The notes: generated from the letters alone by a model not told the origin. DNA of 64,000 nucleotides from Paraglaciecola chathamensis S18K6 (GCA_000314955.1 BAEM01000029.1:48443-112442), one strand, 5' to 3'. Positions 45,966 through 57,117 are shown, counted from the first letter of the stretch. A program made the numbers and translations.

Positions 45966-46949
45966 CTATTCCCACGAAACAACCAATTTCCCCATAGTGT
46001 CATTGCGTTCAAGTCGCTCATGCGTTAGCCCTATTTCATTGATAGAATATTGGGTATCAATGACCGGCCTTAAGGCACCACTTTCTAAATCGGCAAAAAA
46101 TTTCTGGCAAAAATCCGAAATAAGTGAAGATTTATATTCATCACTTCGACTGCGTAACGTCGAGCCTGTTATGGTTGCGCGTTTAGAAAGCATTAACGCC
46201 ATATCCAACTTATCCGCGAACCGTCCAGCTAACATTGCCAAATATACGATCTTGCCATCATTATTAAGTATTTTAAGATTGCGATTAACATAGTCTCCCG
46301 CCACAAAATCAATGATGACATCTACCCCGCCCTGTTCAAAGCACTCGGCAAAGTTTTGCGTTTTATAGTTAATTAAACGGTCAGCTCCGTACTTTTCACA
46401 CTCGGCCAGCTTCTTCTCACTAGACGCGGTCACACTTACATGGCAACCGTCTGCTTTTGCTAATTGAATAGCCGCTAAACCTACTGCGCTTGCCCCCGCA
46501 TGAATTAACACCCTTTGTCCCGATTTGAGACCTCCCACTTGAAACAGGCTTTGGTAGGCTGTTAGGAAAACTTCTGCTATTCCTGCTGCGCTCGGCATAT
46601 CAACATTTTTAGGTTTAGGCATTAGGTGACTGGCATTTACCGCCACGTATTGTGCATAACCGCCCCCCGCCACAAGAGCGAACACTTTATCTCCCAGTTG
46701 CCAACGAGAGGCAGTCGTTTCTTCTGCTTCAGCTATTTCTACAACCTCTCCAGACACTTCAAGCCCTAAAATAGAACTTTCGCCACGAGGAGCTGGATAT
46801 TTTCCTTGTCGTTGTAACGTATCAGCACGGTTAATACCAAAGCTATGCACCTTTACTAACACTTGTCCCTGTTTGAGCGTAGGTTTTGTAGTATCATTAA
46901 CAAAAAGCGTGTCTGCTGCTGTTCCTTCTTCAAAATCGATAAATTGCAT
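45966..46949 (-). CDS. NAD(P)H:quinone oxidoreductase, zinc-free MDR (QOR/PIG3 type)
   Basis: A 327-residue medium-chain reductase of the quinone oxidoreductase group. The N-terminal catalytic fold has FGINRADTLQRQGKYPAPRGESSILGLEVSGEV, the typical PIG3/QOR start, and the nucleotide-binding motif HAGASAVGLAAIQLA near residue 150. No zinc ligands are present. It acts alone on the minus strand between the EF-hand genes and rlmI; the physiological quinone or enone substrate is not known. Confidence 0.9.
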   Translation of the reverse strand: MQFIDFEEGTAADTLFVNDTTKPTLKQGQVLVKVHSFGINRADTLQRQGKYPAPRGESSILGLEVSGEVVEIAEAEETTASRWQLGDKVFALVAGGGYAQYVAVNASHLMPKPKNVDMPSAAGIAEVFLTAYQSLFQVGGLKSGQRVLIHAGASAVGLAAIQLAKADGCHVSVTASSEKKLAECEKYGADRLINYKTQNFAECFEQGGVDVIIDFVAGDYVNRNLKILNNDGKIVYLAMLAGRFADKLDMALMLSKRATITGSTLRSRSDEYKSSLISDFCQKFFADLESGALRPVIDTQYSINEIGLTHERLERNDTMGKLVVSWE

Positions 46950-47048
46950 GAATTCTCCGTCGAATTTCTTGTTTAATTTGACGCACGTTGATGTGAACTT
47001 ACACCACGCTCATCTACTTTAATTTTGTATGTTGGAAACCACCGAACT

Positions 47049-48236
47049 ATGTCATCACGCGTTACACTACACCCAGGTCGAGAAAAATCTTTATTACGTC
47101 GTCACCCTTGGATTTTTGCCAGTGCAATTGAAAGCACCAAAGGACGCATGAATCTTGGCGATACTGTCGATGTATATAGTCATGAAGACGTTTGGTTAGG
47201 TCGTGGTGCCTATTCCCCACATTCTCAGATACAAGTAAGAATATGGACATTTACGCAAAATGAAAGTATCGACAATGGTTTTTTTCAGCGGCGCATTGCT
47301 ACTGCTCAGCAATCTAGAGAAGAACTCATTAAACGGCACGGCTTAACTGGCTACCGTCTCATTGCTGCTGAGTCTGATGGACTACCTGGGGTGACCATCG
47401 ATATCTATGCCAACGTAATAGTCTGTCAATTGTTATCAGCGGGAGCTGACAAACATAGAGATAAAATAGTATGGGCACTCAAAGCGCAATTTCCTGATTA
47501 CGCTATTTATGAAAGAAGTGACGTCGCAGTACGCAAAAAAGAAGGTTTAGAAGAAATCACTCAAGTACTGGCTGGCGATATTCCAAACGAAGTCATTATT
47601 GAAGAGAATGGCGTAAAAATAATCGTTAACGTCAAGCAAGGCCACAAGACGGGCTTTTATTTAGATCAGCGAGATAACCGTGCAATAGCCGCGCAATATG
47701 CAAAAGATCGCGATGTACTAAACTGCTTTTGTTATACAGGTACCTTTGGTAGCTATGCGCTTGCCGCAGGGGCCAACAGTGTCACTAATCTGGATGTGTC
47801 AGACTTAGCCTTAGAGACGGCCAAGCGAAACGTAGAAATCAACCAGTTAGATAATTCAAAATGTGAGTTTATTAATAACGATGTGTTTCAAGCATTGCGT
47901 GAATATAAAGCGCAATCGAAACAATTTTCACAGATCATACTCGACCCTCCTAAATTTGTAGACTCTAAAGCATCCCTCAATAGAGCGTGCCGTGGCTACA
48001 AAGATATTAATATGTTAGCGATGCAAATTATGGAACCAGGCGGCATTCTCGCGACCTTTAGCTGCTCTGGGTTAATGCCATTTGATTTATTTCAGAAGGT
48101 TGTTGCTGATGCCGCGTTAGACGCTGGCCGTGAAGTGCAAATTATTCAGCGCTTGTCTCAGGCTGGCGATCATCCTGTGTCAACAAACTATCCTGAAGGG
48201 TTTTACCTGAAAGGCTTGATTTGCAAAGTACTTTGA
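47049..48236 (+). CDS. rlmI: 23S rRNA m5C1962 methyltransferase RlmI
   Basis: SAM-dependent methyltransferase for 23S rRNA, 395 residues. An N-terminal PUA domain ([20 protein letters not shown]) is followed by an EEHGxK-like linker and the Rossmann methyltransferase with [32 protein letters not shown] and FSCSGLM, all closely matching E. coli RlmI. The frame opens at 47025 but homology begins at [14 protein letters not shown], at 47049. Confidence 0.95.
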   Translation: MSSRVTLHPGREKSLLRRHPWIFASAIESTKGRMNLGDTVDVYSHEDVWLGRGAYSPHSQIQVRIWTFTQNESIDNGFFQRRIATAQQSREELIKRHGLTGYRLIAAESDGLPGVTIDIYANVIVCQLLSAGADKHRDKIVWALKAQFPDYAIYERSDVAVRKKEGLEEITQVLAGDIPNEVIIEENGVKIIVNVKQGHKTGFYLDQRDNRAIAAQYAKDRDVLNCFCYTGTFGSYALAAGANSVTNLDVSDLALETAKRNVEINQLDNSKCEFINNDVFQALREYKAQSKQFSQIILDPPKFVDSKASLNRACRGYKDINMLAMQIMEPGGILATFSCSGLMPFDLFQKVVADAALDAGREVQIIQRLSQAGDHPVSTNYPEGFYLKGLICKVL

Positions 48237-48375
48237 CCATAAAAAGTGCTTTCGCCACAAAAAGTACTATAACGCCTGATAGCGCTAGCTGAAAAGCGAG
48301 CGCTTATAGTGTGTTTGTCATCAGACTTGATATTCGTTAACACGAGCCAGTTAACGATGCTGACCACTTAGCCCA

Positions 48376-48678
48376 CTAATTCATTTCAGTTATTTCGACG
48401 CCTATTACGCAAGTTGCATCATCATTACATTCAGAGCGCACCACGCGAGCCTTTGCCGATAATGAAGGGATTTGACTATTAGTAGATTCAATATAAACAT
48501 CCACCGCGGTGCCAATTTCGACTGATTGCTCTTCAACCTCAAATGACATGCCAGTCGCACTAATATCCTTACATACAGCGTGCAACGTACGACTCGACTC
48601 ATCGTCGTTAACCACTATCTCGCAGGCTGAGTTAACCATCATGCGAAAAAAATTACGTTTGTCGTTGTAGCCTAACAT
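48376..48678 (-). CDS. PilZ domain protein
   Basis: A 100-residue single-domain PilZ protein, a likely cyclic-di-GMP receptor. The RxxxR motif is present as DKRNFFRM near the N-terminus and the D/NxSxxG motif as KDISATGMSFEVE. The beta-barrel ends with CVIGVEITEMN. TTG at 48681 could add one residue, but the ATG at 48678 is preferred. No obvious partner gene lies next to it. Confidence 0.88.
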   Translation of the reverse strand: MLGYNDKRNFFRMMVNSACEIVVNDDESSRTLHAVCKDISATGMSFEVEEQSVEIGTAVDVYIESTNSQIPSLSAKARVVRSECNDDATCVIGVEITEMN

Positions 48679-48793
48679 CAAAAATTCCGTCCTAGTTTAT
48701 TGCCTACTCTGTGTTTATAGGGCGCGGATTAAGCAATGTCAACGGACTTTGCGTGATCCACTATTTAAATCCATGTATTTCAAAATAAACGCG

Positions 48794-51700
48794 TTAAATT
48801 GAGTCTAATTGATTCATTATACGCTTAGTCGATATTGGCATAGCAGTGCCTAATTGCTGAGCAAAAAATGACACTCTGAGTTCTTCAATCATCCAGCGTA
48901 CTTCTTTCAATTCTTGCGGAACTGGGGCGCCGGCAGGAATTTTTTGGCATTTCTTGGTATATTCACTAGCCGCCTTTTCTACGTTTAATTGATGTAACCT
49001 ATCTTTTGTAGGGTCAATGACCAATTTGTCTATTCGACGCGCTATCCCTTCAATATACCTTTGCCAATCATTTAAACGTTCGGCGCCAATATCACTTACA
49101 AAGCCGTTAAACACCAAACTATCGAGATGTTGTTTAATATCTCCATACGCATTGATCATTGTCATAGGCACATTGCCTTTCATTTTCTTCTTGATTTGGT
49201 GTGCTTTGGTTAAGCCTGTTTCTACTTTTTGCGCTATCGCCAACACCCTATCGTTAATCTCTGCACGGACATGCTCACAACACGCTTCAAAAGCCTCTGC
49301 CGTGCGAATATCACCGTGACGCGCTCGATATTGCGCGAGTAATTCATCGATTGCGGCGGCTATCACATCGTCAATCAACGCTGCTATCTTACCAAACGGA
49401 TTAAAATACAGCCCAAGCTTGGCTTTGTTAGGCAGTTTTTCATGCAGGTATTTAATGGGCGATGGAATAGACAATGAAACTAATCGTCTTAATCCGAGTT
49501 GGTGAGCTTGCTCTGCCATATGAGGTTTATCGAATAACTTAATGGCTACGGCGTTTTTCTCAGCAACTAATGCAGGATACGCTTTCACATCAAAGCCGGT
49601 TTGCTTACTAATATATTCTGTTGGTAATTGCTCAAAGTCCCACTGAGTTATACCTGTTTTCTCTAAGCCTGGTTTTGCTATTTTACTAAGGCTCTGTTTC
49701 ACTTTTCCTTGCAATTCGTGCTGTAAAGCCAGTAAATCTCGTCCTTGCCTAATAACCTTATTTTTGTCATCCAGCACTTTGAAATTAAAGCGTAAATGAG
49801 ACGGTAGACTATCCACCTGCCAATCTTCTAATTCAATGTCGACGCCAGTCATACGCTTTAATTTATGGCTCAGTGCGCCTAGAAAACCTACTGCATGACC
49901 TTTTTTATCTACCGGTGATATATCCGCTAAACATGCTTCAGCATAATTAGGTGCAGGCACAAAATTGCGTCTAAGTCGCTTTGGAAGCGATTTGATCAGT
50001 GTCACAATCAGCTCATGACGAAGTCCTGGTACTAACCAATCGAACCCATCTATAGATAATTGGTTTAACAGCGAAAGCGGTACTAGTAAATTAACGCCAT
50101 CATCGATATCAGTAGGATTGAAGTGATAATCAAGACGCAGGGTTAAATTTCCTTGTTGCCAGGTTTCGGGAAAATCATATTCATGTGATTTAACTGGCGA
50201 GTTCTTCAGTAACATTTGCTTTGAGTAAGTCAGCAAATCTGGCTTGCTGGTTTTGGTTTTACTCCACCATTTTTTAAAACTGGCTTCGCTACATACATGA
50301 GCGGGAATATGCTGGGCGTAAAACTCGACTAAGGCTTCTTCATCTACAAGTAAATCACGACGCCGGGTTTTATCTTCCAGCCCCTTAATTTCATCCACTT
50401 CCAGCTGGTTTTCTGTTAAGAAATCATCGTTAAGTTTGGTATCTTGATTAACCAAGGCTTCTCGTATAAACAATTCACGACTAACAACAGGGTCAATTTG
50501 GCTGTAAGCAACGCGACGTTTGCTCACCAAAGGCAAACCGTACAAAGTCACGCTTTCAAATGCTTGCACAGCACCTTGTTTTTTTGACCAATGAGGTTCA
50601 CTGTAACTGCGCTTGATTAAATGTGGAGCAAGCGATTCTAACCACTGGGGTTCAATTTTTGCGCCCATACGGCCAAACAAGCGAGAAGTATCAACCAGCT
50701 CTGCGACCATTAACCATTTCGGGCTTGCCTTAGCGATACCCGACCCAGGGAACAACATGAAGCGGCTGTTACGTGCACCAAGATATTCTTTGTCTTTATC
50801 TTTATTACCAATGTGCGATAGCAGCCCAGAAGCCATTGCCTGATGGATCCCTTGATAGTCAGTATCTGATTGACTGATACTAAATCCCAGCTCGGCAATC
50901 GATTTCTTTAGCTGACTCACAATATCTTGCCATTCACGCATACGTAAATAGTTAATGAAGTTTTGCTTACACCATTTACGCAATTGATTGTTGGTGAGCT
51001 CGACCTGCTTGTCTTTAAATGCTAACCATAATGTTAATAGCGCAAGAAAATCTGAATCTTTATTGGCGAATGCTTGATGTTTTTCATCTGCGGCTTGTCG
51101 CTTATCTTGCGGGCGCTCTCTTGGGTCTTGAATACTTAATCCAGCGGTAATCACCAATACATCACGTAAGCTATTTTGTTTTTCCGCTTCTACAATCATG
51201 CGGGCATAACGTGGATCTATCGGCAATCGCGCCATTTGTCGGCCAATCGTTGTTAACGTTAACCGCCCAGTGTTTTTTGCCACTCCCCCTAGCTCTTCGA
51301 GCAGGTTAAAACCGTCATTTATGCTGCGTGAGTCGGGCATTTGTACAAAAGGGAATTCATCAATTTTGCCAAGCCCTAATGCCATCATTTGCAGAATGAC
51401 CGAAGCGAGGTTGGTTCTTAATATCTCAGGATCAGTAAACTCGTCCCGATTGTTATAATCGTCTTCACTGTATAAACGTATGCAAATCCCGTTTGACACA
51501 CGACCACAGCGTCCTGCTCTTTGATTAGCAGATGCTTGCGAAATGGGTTCAATCGGTAACCGCTGAACTTTGCTGCGCACGCTGTAGCGAGAAATTCGCG
51601 CCGTACCAGGGTCGATAACGTATTTTATGCCCGGAACGGTTAATGAGGTTTCCGCAACATTCGTGGCAAGTACGATCCTTCTGCCCGAATGCGACTGAAA

Positions 51701-52717
51701 TATCTTATTCTGTTCAGCTGCCGATAGCCTTGCATACAATGGCACCACTTCTGTGTGTCTAAACTTTTGCTGTGTTAGTGCATCAGCTGTATCTCGGATG
51801 TCTCGCTCACCGCTTAGAAACACCAGAATGTCGCCTTGACTATGGTTACCAAGCTCATTTACCGCATCGATGATTGCTTGTGTTTGGTCTCGGTCGTTTT
51901 CACCTTCATCATCAACTAGCGGTCGGTAGCGCATTTCCACCGGGAAAGTGCGACCGCTTACTTGAATGATGGGTGCTTTGTCGAAATGGTTTGAAAAACG
52001 CTCCGGATCAATCGTAGCCGAGGTAATAATGAGTTTTAAATCGGGCCGTTTGGGAAGTAATTGTTTTAATATCCCGAGTATAAAATCGATGTTAAGACTA
52101 CGTTCGTGGGCTTCATCGATAATAATGGTGTCATACTGATTGAGAAACCTATCTTGCTGGATTTCGGCAAGTAAAATACCGTCAGTCATCAATTTCACAT
52201 AGGATCGTTCATTAACCTGATCTGAAAAACGAATTTTAAAACCGACTTCATTGCCCAGTTCACTGTTTAACTCTTGAGCAATTCGTGTTGCAACGCTTCT
52301 CGCTGCAAGGCGTCTTGGTTGAGTATGACCAATCAAGCCGTTAACACCGCGGCCTAACTCCAAACAAATCTTAGGGATTTGGGTTGTTTTTCCTGAGCCC
52401 GTCTCCCCAGCGATAATCACGACTTGATTATCACGAATAGCATCTGAAATTTTATCTTTTTGTTCAGTGACCGGTAAATCGGGATATTCTACCTTTGGAA
52501 GGTTTGCTTGCCTTTGTTCTTTTAACAATATCGAGCGCTCAATATCTTTACTTAGCTTAGCAAGCGCTGGATTTTTCTTGTTTGATTCGAATCGCTGAAT
52601 TTGCTTAAAGCGACGTTGAAAACGGAAGCGATCTGACGTCATGCATAATGACGTCAGTTCGTTTAACTGGGAATAAGTGAACGGAGCTATTTCCGTTTCA
52701 GGCACATGTGAAGACAA
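48794..52717 (-). CDS. hrpA: ATP-dependent RNA helicase HrpA
   Basis: Large DEAH-box helicase, 1307 residues (E. coli 1300), acting in rescue of stalled or collided ribosomes. Motif I is GETGSGKTTQIPK (about 105), motif II IIDEAHERS, motif III SATIDPERF, and QASANQRAGRCGR is motif VI. The long C-terminal DUF3418 region is intact to the end. It appears to start with TTG at 52717, the codon that best fits the family N-terminus; the first ATG would delete about 25 residues. Confidence 0.96.
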   Translation of the reverse strand: MSSHVPETEIAPFTYSQLNELTSLCMTSDRFRFQRRFKQIQRFESNKKNPALAKLSKDIERSILLKEQRQANLPKVEYPDLPVTEQKDKISDAIRDNQVVIIAGETGSGKTTQIPKICLELGRGVNGLIGHTQPRRLAARSVATRIAQELNSELGNEVGFKIRFSDQVNERSYVKLMTDGILLAEIQQDRFLNQYDTIIIDEAHERSLNIDFILGILKQLLPKRPDLKLIITSATIDPERFSNHFDKAPIIQVSGRTFPVEMRYRPLVDDEGENDRDQTQAIIDAVNELGNHSQGDILVFLSGERDIRDTADALTQQKFRHTEVVPLYARLSAAEQNKIFQSHSGRRIVLATNVAETSLTVPGIKYVIDPGTARISRYSVRSKVQRLPIEPISQASANQRAGRCGRVSNGICIRLYSEDDYNNRDEFTDPEILRTNLASVILQMMALGLGKIDEFPFVQMPDSRSINDGFNLLEELGGVAKNTGRLTLTTIGRQMARLPIDPRYARMIVEAEKQNSLRDVLVITAGLSIQDPRERPQDKRQAADEKHQAFANKDSDFLALLTLWLAFKDKQVELTNNQLRKWCKQNFINYLRMREWQDIVSQLKKSIAELGFSISQSDTDYQGIHQAMASGLLSHIGNKDKDKEYLGARNSRFMLFPGSGIAKASPKWLMVAELVDTSRLFGRMGAKIEPQWLESLAPHLIKRSYSEPHWSKKQGAVQAFESVTLYGLPLVSKRRVAYSQIDPVVSRELFIREALVNQDTKLNDDFLTENQLEVDEIKGLEDKTRRRDLLVDEEALVEFYAQHIPAHVCSEASFKKWWSKTKTSKPDLLTYSKQMLLKNSPVKSHEYDFPETWQQGNLTLRLDYHFNPTDIDDGVNLLVPLSLLNQLSIDGFDWLVPGLRHELIVTLIKSLPKRLRRNFVPAPNYAEACLADISPVDKKGHAVGFLGALSHKLKRMTGVDIELEDWQVDSLPSHLRFNFKVLDDKNKVIRQGRDLLALQHELQGKVKQSLSKIAKPGLEKTGITQWDFEQLPTEYISKQTGFDVKAYPALVAEKNAVAIKLFDKPHMAEQAHQLGLRRLVSLSIPSPIKYLHEKLPNKAKLGLYFNPFGKIAALIDDVIAAAIDELLAQYRARHGDIRTAEAFEACCEHVRAEINDRVLAIAQKVETGLTKAHQIKKKMKGNVPMTMINAYGDIKQHLDSLVFNGFVSDIGAERLNDWQRYIEGIARRIDKLVIDPTKDRLHQLNVEKAASEYTKKCQKIPAGAPVPQELKEVRWMIEELRVSFFAQQLGTAMPISTKRIMNQLDSI

Positions 52718-52817
52718 TAAAATTTGCTCATACTAGGGGACAACCATAATGGGAGTAGATCCTAGAAGAATGAGTATTTAAATACTAGTGCCTGTACCGT
52801 AAAAGCGTTAAAAAAGC

Positions 52818-53237
52818 CTAGCCAGCAATACGATAACCATCCCTAAGCTGCATGTCGATTGCATTTAATAACTGTGAGCGATTTATCGTTCCCATTAAAT
52901 ACCCATCATCATCTACTATCGGATACACTTTTGGCTTAGCGACCAGCATTTTCTGCGCTTGTTCTATCACAGACACATAAGGACGAATTGATATAACTTC
53001 GGTCTGCATAATGTCCTTCACTCTGCACACTTGCTCTCGGTAATAGCTAGATTCAATCATTTGTACTAAACAATCTTGTTCAGACAGAAAACCGACGACT
53101 TTATTGTGATCATCGACTACAGGCCCCCCTGTTTGACCACTTTGTAACAAACGTTCTACCGCCTCGGCTACCGACATTTCAATGGAAAATGTCACTGGGC
53201 GGCAATTCATATAATCGCTGACACGTAATGATTGCAT
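52818..53237 (-). CDS. CBS-domain protein
   Basis: A 139-residue protein made of two CBS motifs (about 5-65 and 70-130). The repeats are visible as VSDYMNCRPVTF...GGPVVDDHNKVVGFLSEQDCL and VKDIMQTEVISI...VYPIVDDDGYLMGTINRSQLL. Tandem CBS pairs bind adenosine nucleotides and often regulate partner proteins. There is no fused enzymatic domain; its target is unknown. Confidence 0.9.
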   Translation of the reverse strand: MQSLRVSDYMNCRPVTFSIEMSVAEAVERLLQSGQTGGPVVDDHNKVVGFLSEQDCLVQMIESSYYREQVCRVKDIMQTEVISIRPYVSVIEQAQKMLVAKPKVYPIVDDDGYLMGTINRSQLLNAIDMQLRDGYRIAG

Positions 53238-53470
53238 AAATACTCCAAAGGTGAACTACCATTTGTACAACAATTTGTTAACACACACTTAAAGTTAAGC
53301 ACAAACCGCCATTTTTAATAGGGTTAACCGATACAACTTTAGTATGTTGAAGATAATTAAATACAATGTTCAATCAAATTACATAGTTATGAGCAAAAAA
53401 CAGGGTTTAATTTGAGTTTGCAGGATAATTCTGTTGAGATCGTCATAGAATGAAAACGATAAGGAATACT

Positions 53471-54901
53471 GTGTCCACACCCTCTATTTACTGGCACGAT
53501 TATGAAACCTGGGGCGTCAATCCGCAAAAAGATCCCGCTTGTCAGTTTGCCGGCATCCGCACGGATCTTGATTTAAATATTATTTCCCAGCCTTTGATGA
53601 TATTTAACCAAATTCCAAACGACTATTTACCTCATCCTCAGGCTTGTTTAATCACCGGCATTACACCGCAACACAGCTTGCGTGATGGCATGATTGAGCC
53701 TGAATTTATTGAAAAAATACATCATGAATTCTCCCAAGCAGAAACCTGTGTCGCGGGCTACAACAATATTCGTTTTGATGATGAAGTAACACGCTACACC
53801 TTATACCGTAACTTCTATGATCCGTACGAACGGGAGTGGCGAAACGGTAATAGTCGCTGGGATATAATCGACGTAGTAAGAGCGTGTTATGCCCTTCGCC
53901 CTGACGGTATTGAGTGGCCATTAAAGGAAGATGGCAGCCCAAGTTTTAAGCTAGAAGATTTAAGTAAGGCAAATAATATTGAACATTCAGCTGCGCATGA
54001 TGCTATGTCAGATGTCCACGCAACTATTGGCGTAGCGAAGCTCGTTAAAACCGCCCAGCCTAAACTGTATGACTACCTATTTAATTTGCGACTTAAGAAA
54101 AATGTTATCGCATTAATTGATACACAAGCTCATACGCCCCTTGTGCACATTTCATCAAAATTGCCTGCAATCAATGGTTGCTGCACGTGGGTGGCACCGA
54201 TTGCTCAGCATCCTACTAATAAAAACGCCTTTATTATGCTGAATCTTTCACTCGATATTCAGCCATTGCTCGACTTATCAGTAGAAGAAATTATTCAAAA
54301 GTTATATACGCCTTCAAACATGCTTGATGAGGGTGAACAAAGGCTACCCATAAAATTAGTGCATGTGAATAAAAGCCCAGTGCTTGCTCCGGCCAAAACA
54401 TTAAATGAAGAAAATGCGGCCAGACTCGGTATAGATCGCCAAGCCTGCTTGCAAAACCTACAGTTACTCAAGCAACACCCTGAGTTAGTTGAAAAGCTCA
54501 TTAAGGTTCACCATTCCAATACAGAGCATGTTCCCCAAGAAGCTGATCACTCGCTATACAGCGGTGGTTTCTTCAGCCCTAAAGATCGCGCTCTAATGGA
54601 CCAAGTGCGACAAAGCACACCTGAGCAGCTAGCAGATTTAGCCTTACCGTTTGAAGACTCACGGTTAGACAACCTACTGTTCTATTATAAGGCACGTAAT
54701 TTTCCTACTTCGTTAAATGATCAGGAAATGCAGCGCTGGCAAAACCATCGTAAGTTCCGCTTGTTAGATGACTCGTCCCCATCAAGCATCACAATGTCGG
54801 ATTATGTGCAGACGTTAGAGCTTCTGTGTGAACAATATCATTCGAATAGCGATAAATTGGCCATACTTAAAGCGCTATATACATACGCTGAACAACTTTG
54901 A
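53471..54901 (+). CDS. sbcB: Exodeoxyribonuclease I
   Basis: Processive 3'-5' single-strand DNA exonuclease, 476 residues. DEDDh motifs are visible: YWHDYETWG (Asp, Glu), GYNNIRFDDEVTRY, RWDIIDVVRACYALRP and HSAAHDAMSDVHA (His, Asp). The C-terminal domain contains LPFEDSRLDNLLFYYKARNFP, as in E. coli. The open frame begins at 53450, but a GTG at 53471 follows AAGGA by 5 bases and better matches the family N-terminus. Confidence 0.95.
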   Translation: MSTPSIYWHDYETWGVNPQKDPACQFAGIRTDLDLNIISQPLMIFNQIPNDYLPHPQACLITGITPQHSLRDGMIEPEFIEKIHHEFSQAETCVAGYNNIRFDDEVTRYTLYRNFYDPYEREWRNGNSRWDIIDVVRACYALRPDGIEWPLKEDGSPSFKLEDLSKANNIEHSAAHDAMSDVHATIGVAKLVKTAQPKLYDYLFNLRLKKNVIALIDTQAHTPLVHISSKLPAINGCCTWVAPIAQHPTNKNAFIMLNLSLDIQPLLDLSVEEIIQKLYTPSNMLDEGEQRLPIKLVHVNKSPVLAPAKTLNEENAARLGIDRQACLQNLQLLKQHPELVEKLIKVHHSNTEHVPQEADHSLYSGGFFSPKDRALMDQVRQSTPEQLADLALPFEDSRLDNLLFYYKARNFPTSLNDQEMQRWQNHRKFRLLDDSSPSSITMSDYVQTLELLCEQYHSNSDKLAILKALYTYAEQL

Positions 54902-55051
54902 GTTGGAAATTAACCGAGGTATAGTCAAAATTACATCATGCAATTTTGAGTATGACCGATAAGTGAGTATGAATTATAGTGCGTTTGTGTAGCAGTCTAT
55001 GCATTCGTAAAGTCTGTATGTTTTTTATATTGAAAATGTTAGGTGGTTAGG

Positions 55052-56707
55052 ATGCAAGGAGTTACCTTAAAACTTGATGAGTCAGGTACACATTTAAGTG
55101 TGCACATCAGCCCGCTAGAGTTAAGCGGTAAAATCGATATTCACCTTGTGCAAAACGCGATAAAACAAAGCGAATTTGCAGATTTTTATATTCATGATGA
55201 TGCCATTCTAACCCTATTAGAGAACACACAAAGAGCCATAAAAACTGAATCCAGTGAAGCGGTTATTGAGCGTGTAGGCGAGCGCAAAGGCAACGAAATA
55301 AAATGTAAAGTTGACGATGGCCAACTTAGTGCCACCATGACAATCATTAAAGGGTATGGTGCTGCGACTTTGACCCTGGACGACTTATATCGACAAGCTA
55401 AAAATCATAAAATTGTCAGGGGTGTCAGTAGCAAACGTTTAGCTGCTCTTCTTCAATCGTACTTAGCTGCACTAGCTGGTGAATCCGTTAGCAGCATCAT
55501 CGCCAAGGGGCTTCCTCCCAAAACCGGCCGCTCTTCTAAGTTACAGCCCCTAGTACAAAATGCATTAGATCGTATCTTGCGCCCTCAGGCATCACAACAT
55601 GGCCGTGTTGACATGCGCAATTTGGGCGACATCATTTGCGTTAAAGTCGGAACAGAATTACTAAGAAGATTGCCCCCCTCTCGAGGACGCGCCGGTTATA
55701 CCGTAACAGGTGAAACAATCACTCCCAAAGCCGGTGAGTGGCTCAAACTTCGTCCGGGAGACGGCACCGCTATAAGCGAAAAAGATGAAAACGTTCTGAT
55801 TGCTGAAATTTCAGGCATGCCTAAGTTTAAAGATCAGAAAATGTGGGTGGATGATACTTATATCTGTAAGGGCGTTAACGTTGGTACAGGAAATGTAAAT
55901 TACGATGGGGCCGTTCTGGTTAATGGAGACATAACCGAAAAAATGGAAGTGTACGCCACGGGAGACGTAACCGTAAACGGCTTCGTTGAGTCAGCTATCA
56001 TTCACGCTGGTGGCGATATCATTATCACTGAAGGCGCCATGGGGAAAGTCAACGATGCAGGCACAGAATACAGCACCACATTACGAGCCAAAGGAAGCAT
56101 TCATATTCAGCATGGACAAGGGCTTGATATAAAGTGTGATGGAGGCGTAACCATCGGCCGTCAGTTAGCATTTAGCAAAGTGGTGTGCCGAAAAGAGATG
56201 TATGTTGGCCCTATCGATAAACCCAATGGTAATTTATTTGCGTGCTCCATATTCAGCCAAAACCGGGTACAAGCGGGTACATTTGGTGCGGTGTCTGGCA
56301 GCAATCTAACTTTAGATTTCAGTGATGGTTTCAATACCCTATTGGCGCGCAAAGACTCTTTGGACGAGCTAGTACGACAGATCCGGCAAAACTGCAGCCG
56401 CCACGAAGACCGTATGAAAATAATTCGCAGTAAATTTATACCGGAAGATCTGCAAGGTAAGGTGAACGCTGCACAAGAGCTGTTTGAAAATGAACACCAG
56501 TTAATGCAATGGCTAGAGCAAAAAGCATTAGAATTGGCGGCAAATAAAGAGAATTATCAGCAGCAAATTGTCGTTTCAGCCAACAAGCGCATCTACCCAG
56601 GCGTGGTGATTAAATTGAATAATCGAACTTGGCGGGCTGAACGTGAATACGGAAAAGCCAATATTAGCTTTCACGGCCATCAGTGGCAGTGTGACGCCGG
56701 CGCTTAG
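55052..56707 (+). CDS. DUF342 / FapA family protein
   Basis: A 551-residue cytoplasmic protein of the DUF342 family. The N-terminal half has TGRSSKLQPLVQNAL and GRAGYTVTGETITPKAGEWLKLRPGDGTAISEKDEN. A right-handed parallel beta-helix (about 270-430) follows, with repeated VNGDITEKMEVYATGDVTVNGFVESAIIHAGGDIIITEGA-type turns. A coiled coil of about 60 residues comes near the end. In Vibrio FapA links glucose uptake to flagellar polarity; the role here is unknown. GTG at 55043 could add three codons, but the ATG at 55052 follows AGGTGG. Confidence 0.85.
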   Translation: MQGVTLKLDESGTHLSVHISPLELSGKIDIHLVQNAIKQSEFADFYIHDDAILTLLENTQRAIKTESSEAVIERVGERKGNEIKCKVDDGQLSATMTIIKGYGAATLTLDDLYRQAKNHKIVRGVSSKRLAALLQSYLAALAGESVSSIIAKGLPPKTGRSSKLQPLVQNALDRILRPQASQHGRVDMRNLGDIICVKVGTELLRRLPPSRGRAGYTVTGETITPKAGEWLKLRPGDGTAISEKDENVLIAEISGMPKFKDQKMWVDDTYICKGVNVGTGNVNYDGAVLVNGDITEKMEVYATGDVTVNGFVESAIIHAGGDIIITEGAMGKVNDAGTEYSTTLRAKGSIHIQHGQGLDIKCDGGVTIGRQLAFSKVVCRKEMYVGPIDKPNGNLFACSIFSQNRVQAGTFGAVSGSNLTLDFSDGFNTLLARKDSLDELVRQIRQNCSRHEDRMKIIRSKFIPEDLQGKVNAAQELFENEHQLMQWLEQKALELAANKENYQQQIVVSANKRIYPGVVIKLNNRTWRAEREYGKANISFHGHQWQCDAGA

Positions 56708-56776
56708 GCATTCAGTTTATAATTAAGCTTAGGGCCTGTGGGCCCTAGCCTATTTACATTCTCACTACGAGGCGTT

Positions 56777-57040
56777 TTATTTGTTGCGCTTGGCGTTATC
56801 GATAGCACGCTTAATTGCATCTACCTGAGCAAAACATTCGCGCTTTTGTTCGCCTGACATTTCCCCACACTTTTGCCCCTCTTTGGGTTTTGTTTTGATT
56901 ACCCCTGAATAAATGGCAGAAACCGCACATCCCGGTGCCCCATCGCATGTATCCGGTGCAGGGTCGTGATAGCCATAGGGTGTTGTACAGGCGCTAAGCG
57001 AAACTAGCGCACTAACCACCACAAGCATTTTATTCTTCAT
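56777..57040 (-). CDS. Small Cys-rich lipoprotein
   Basis: An 87-residue predicted lipoprotein. The signal peptide ends in lipobox LSAC (Cys about 19), and the mature part has five further Cys residues, including CDGAPGCAVS and KRECFAQ. No family is recognised. The ATG at 57040 follows AAAGGAATAGTA, so the 9-codon upstream extension is rejected. It lies alone between the convergent DUF342 gene and the upstream beta-hydroxyacid dehydrogenase. Confidence 0.75.
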   Translation of the reverse strand: MKNKMLVVVSALVSLSACTTPYGYHDPAPDTCDGAPGCAVSAIYSGVIKTKPKEGQKCGEMSGEQKRECFAQVDAIKRAIDNAKRNK

Positions 57041-57117
57041 TACTATTCCTTTTTCAAAGTACTGCATCCACTATTACACTTAGGTTAAAATAACGTTTAA
57101 CCTAATAAAACTGTTGG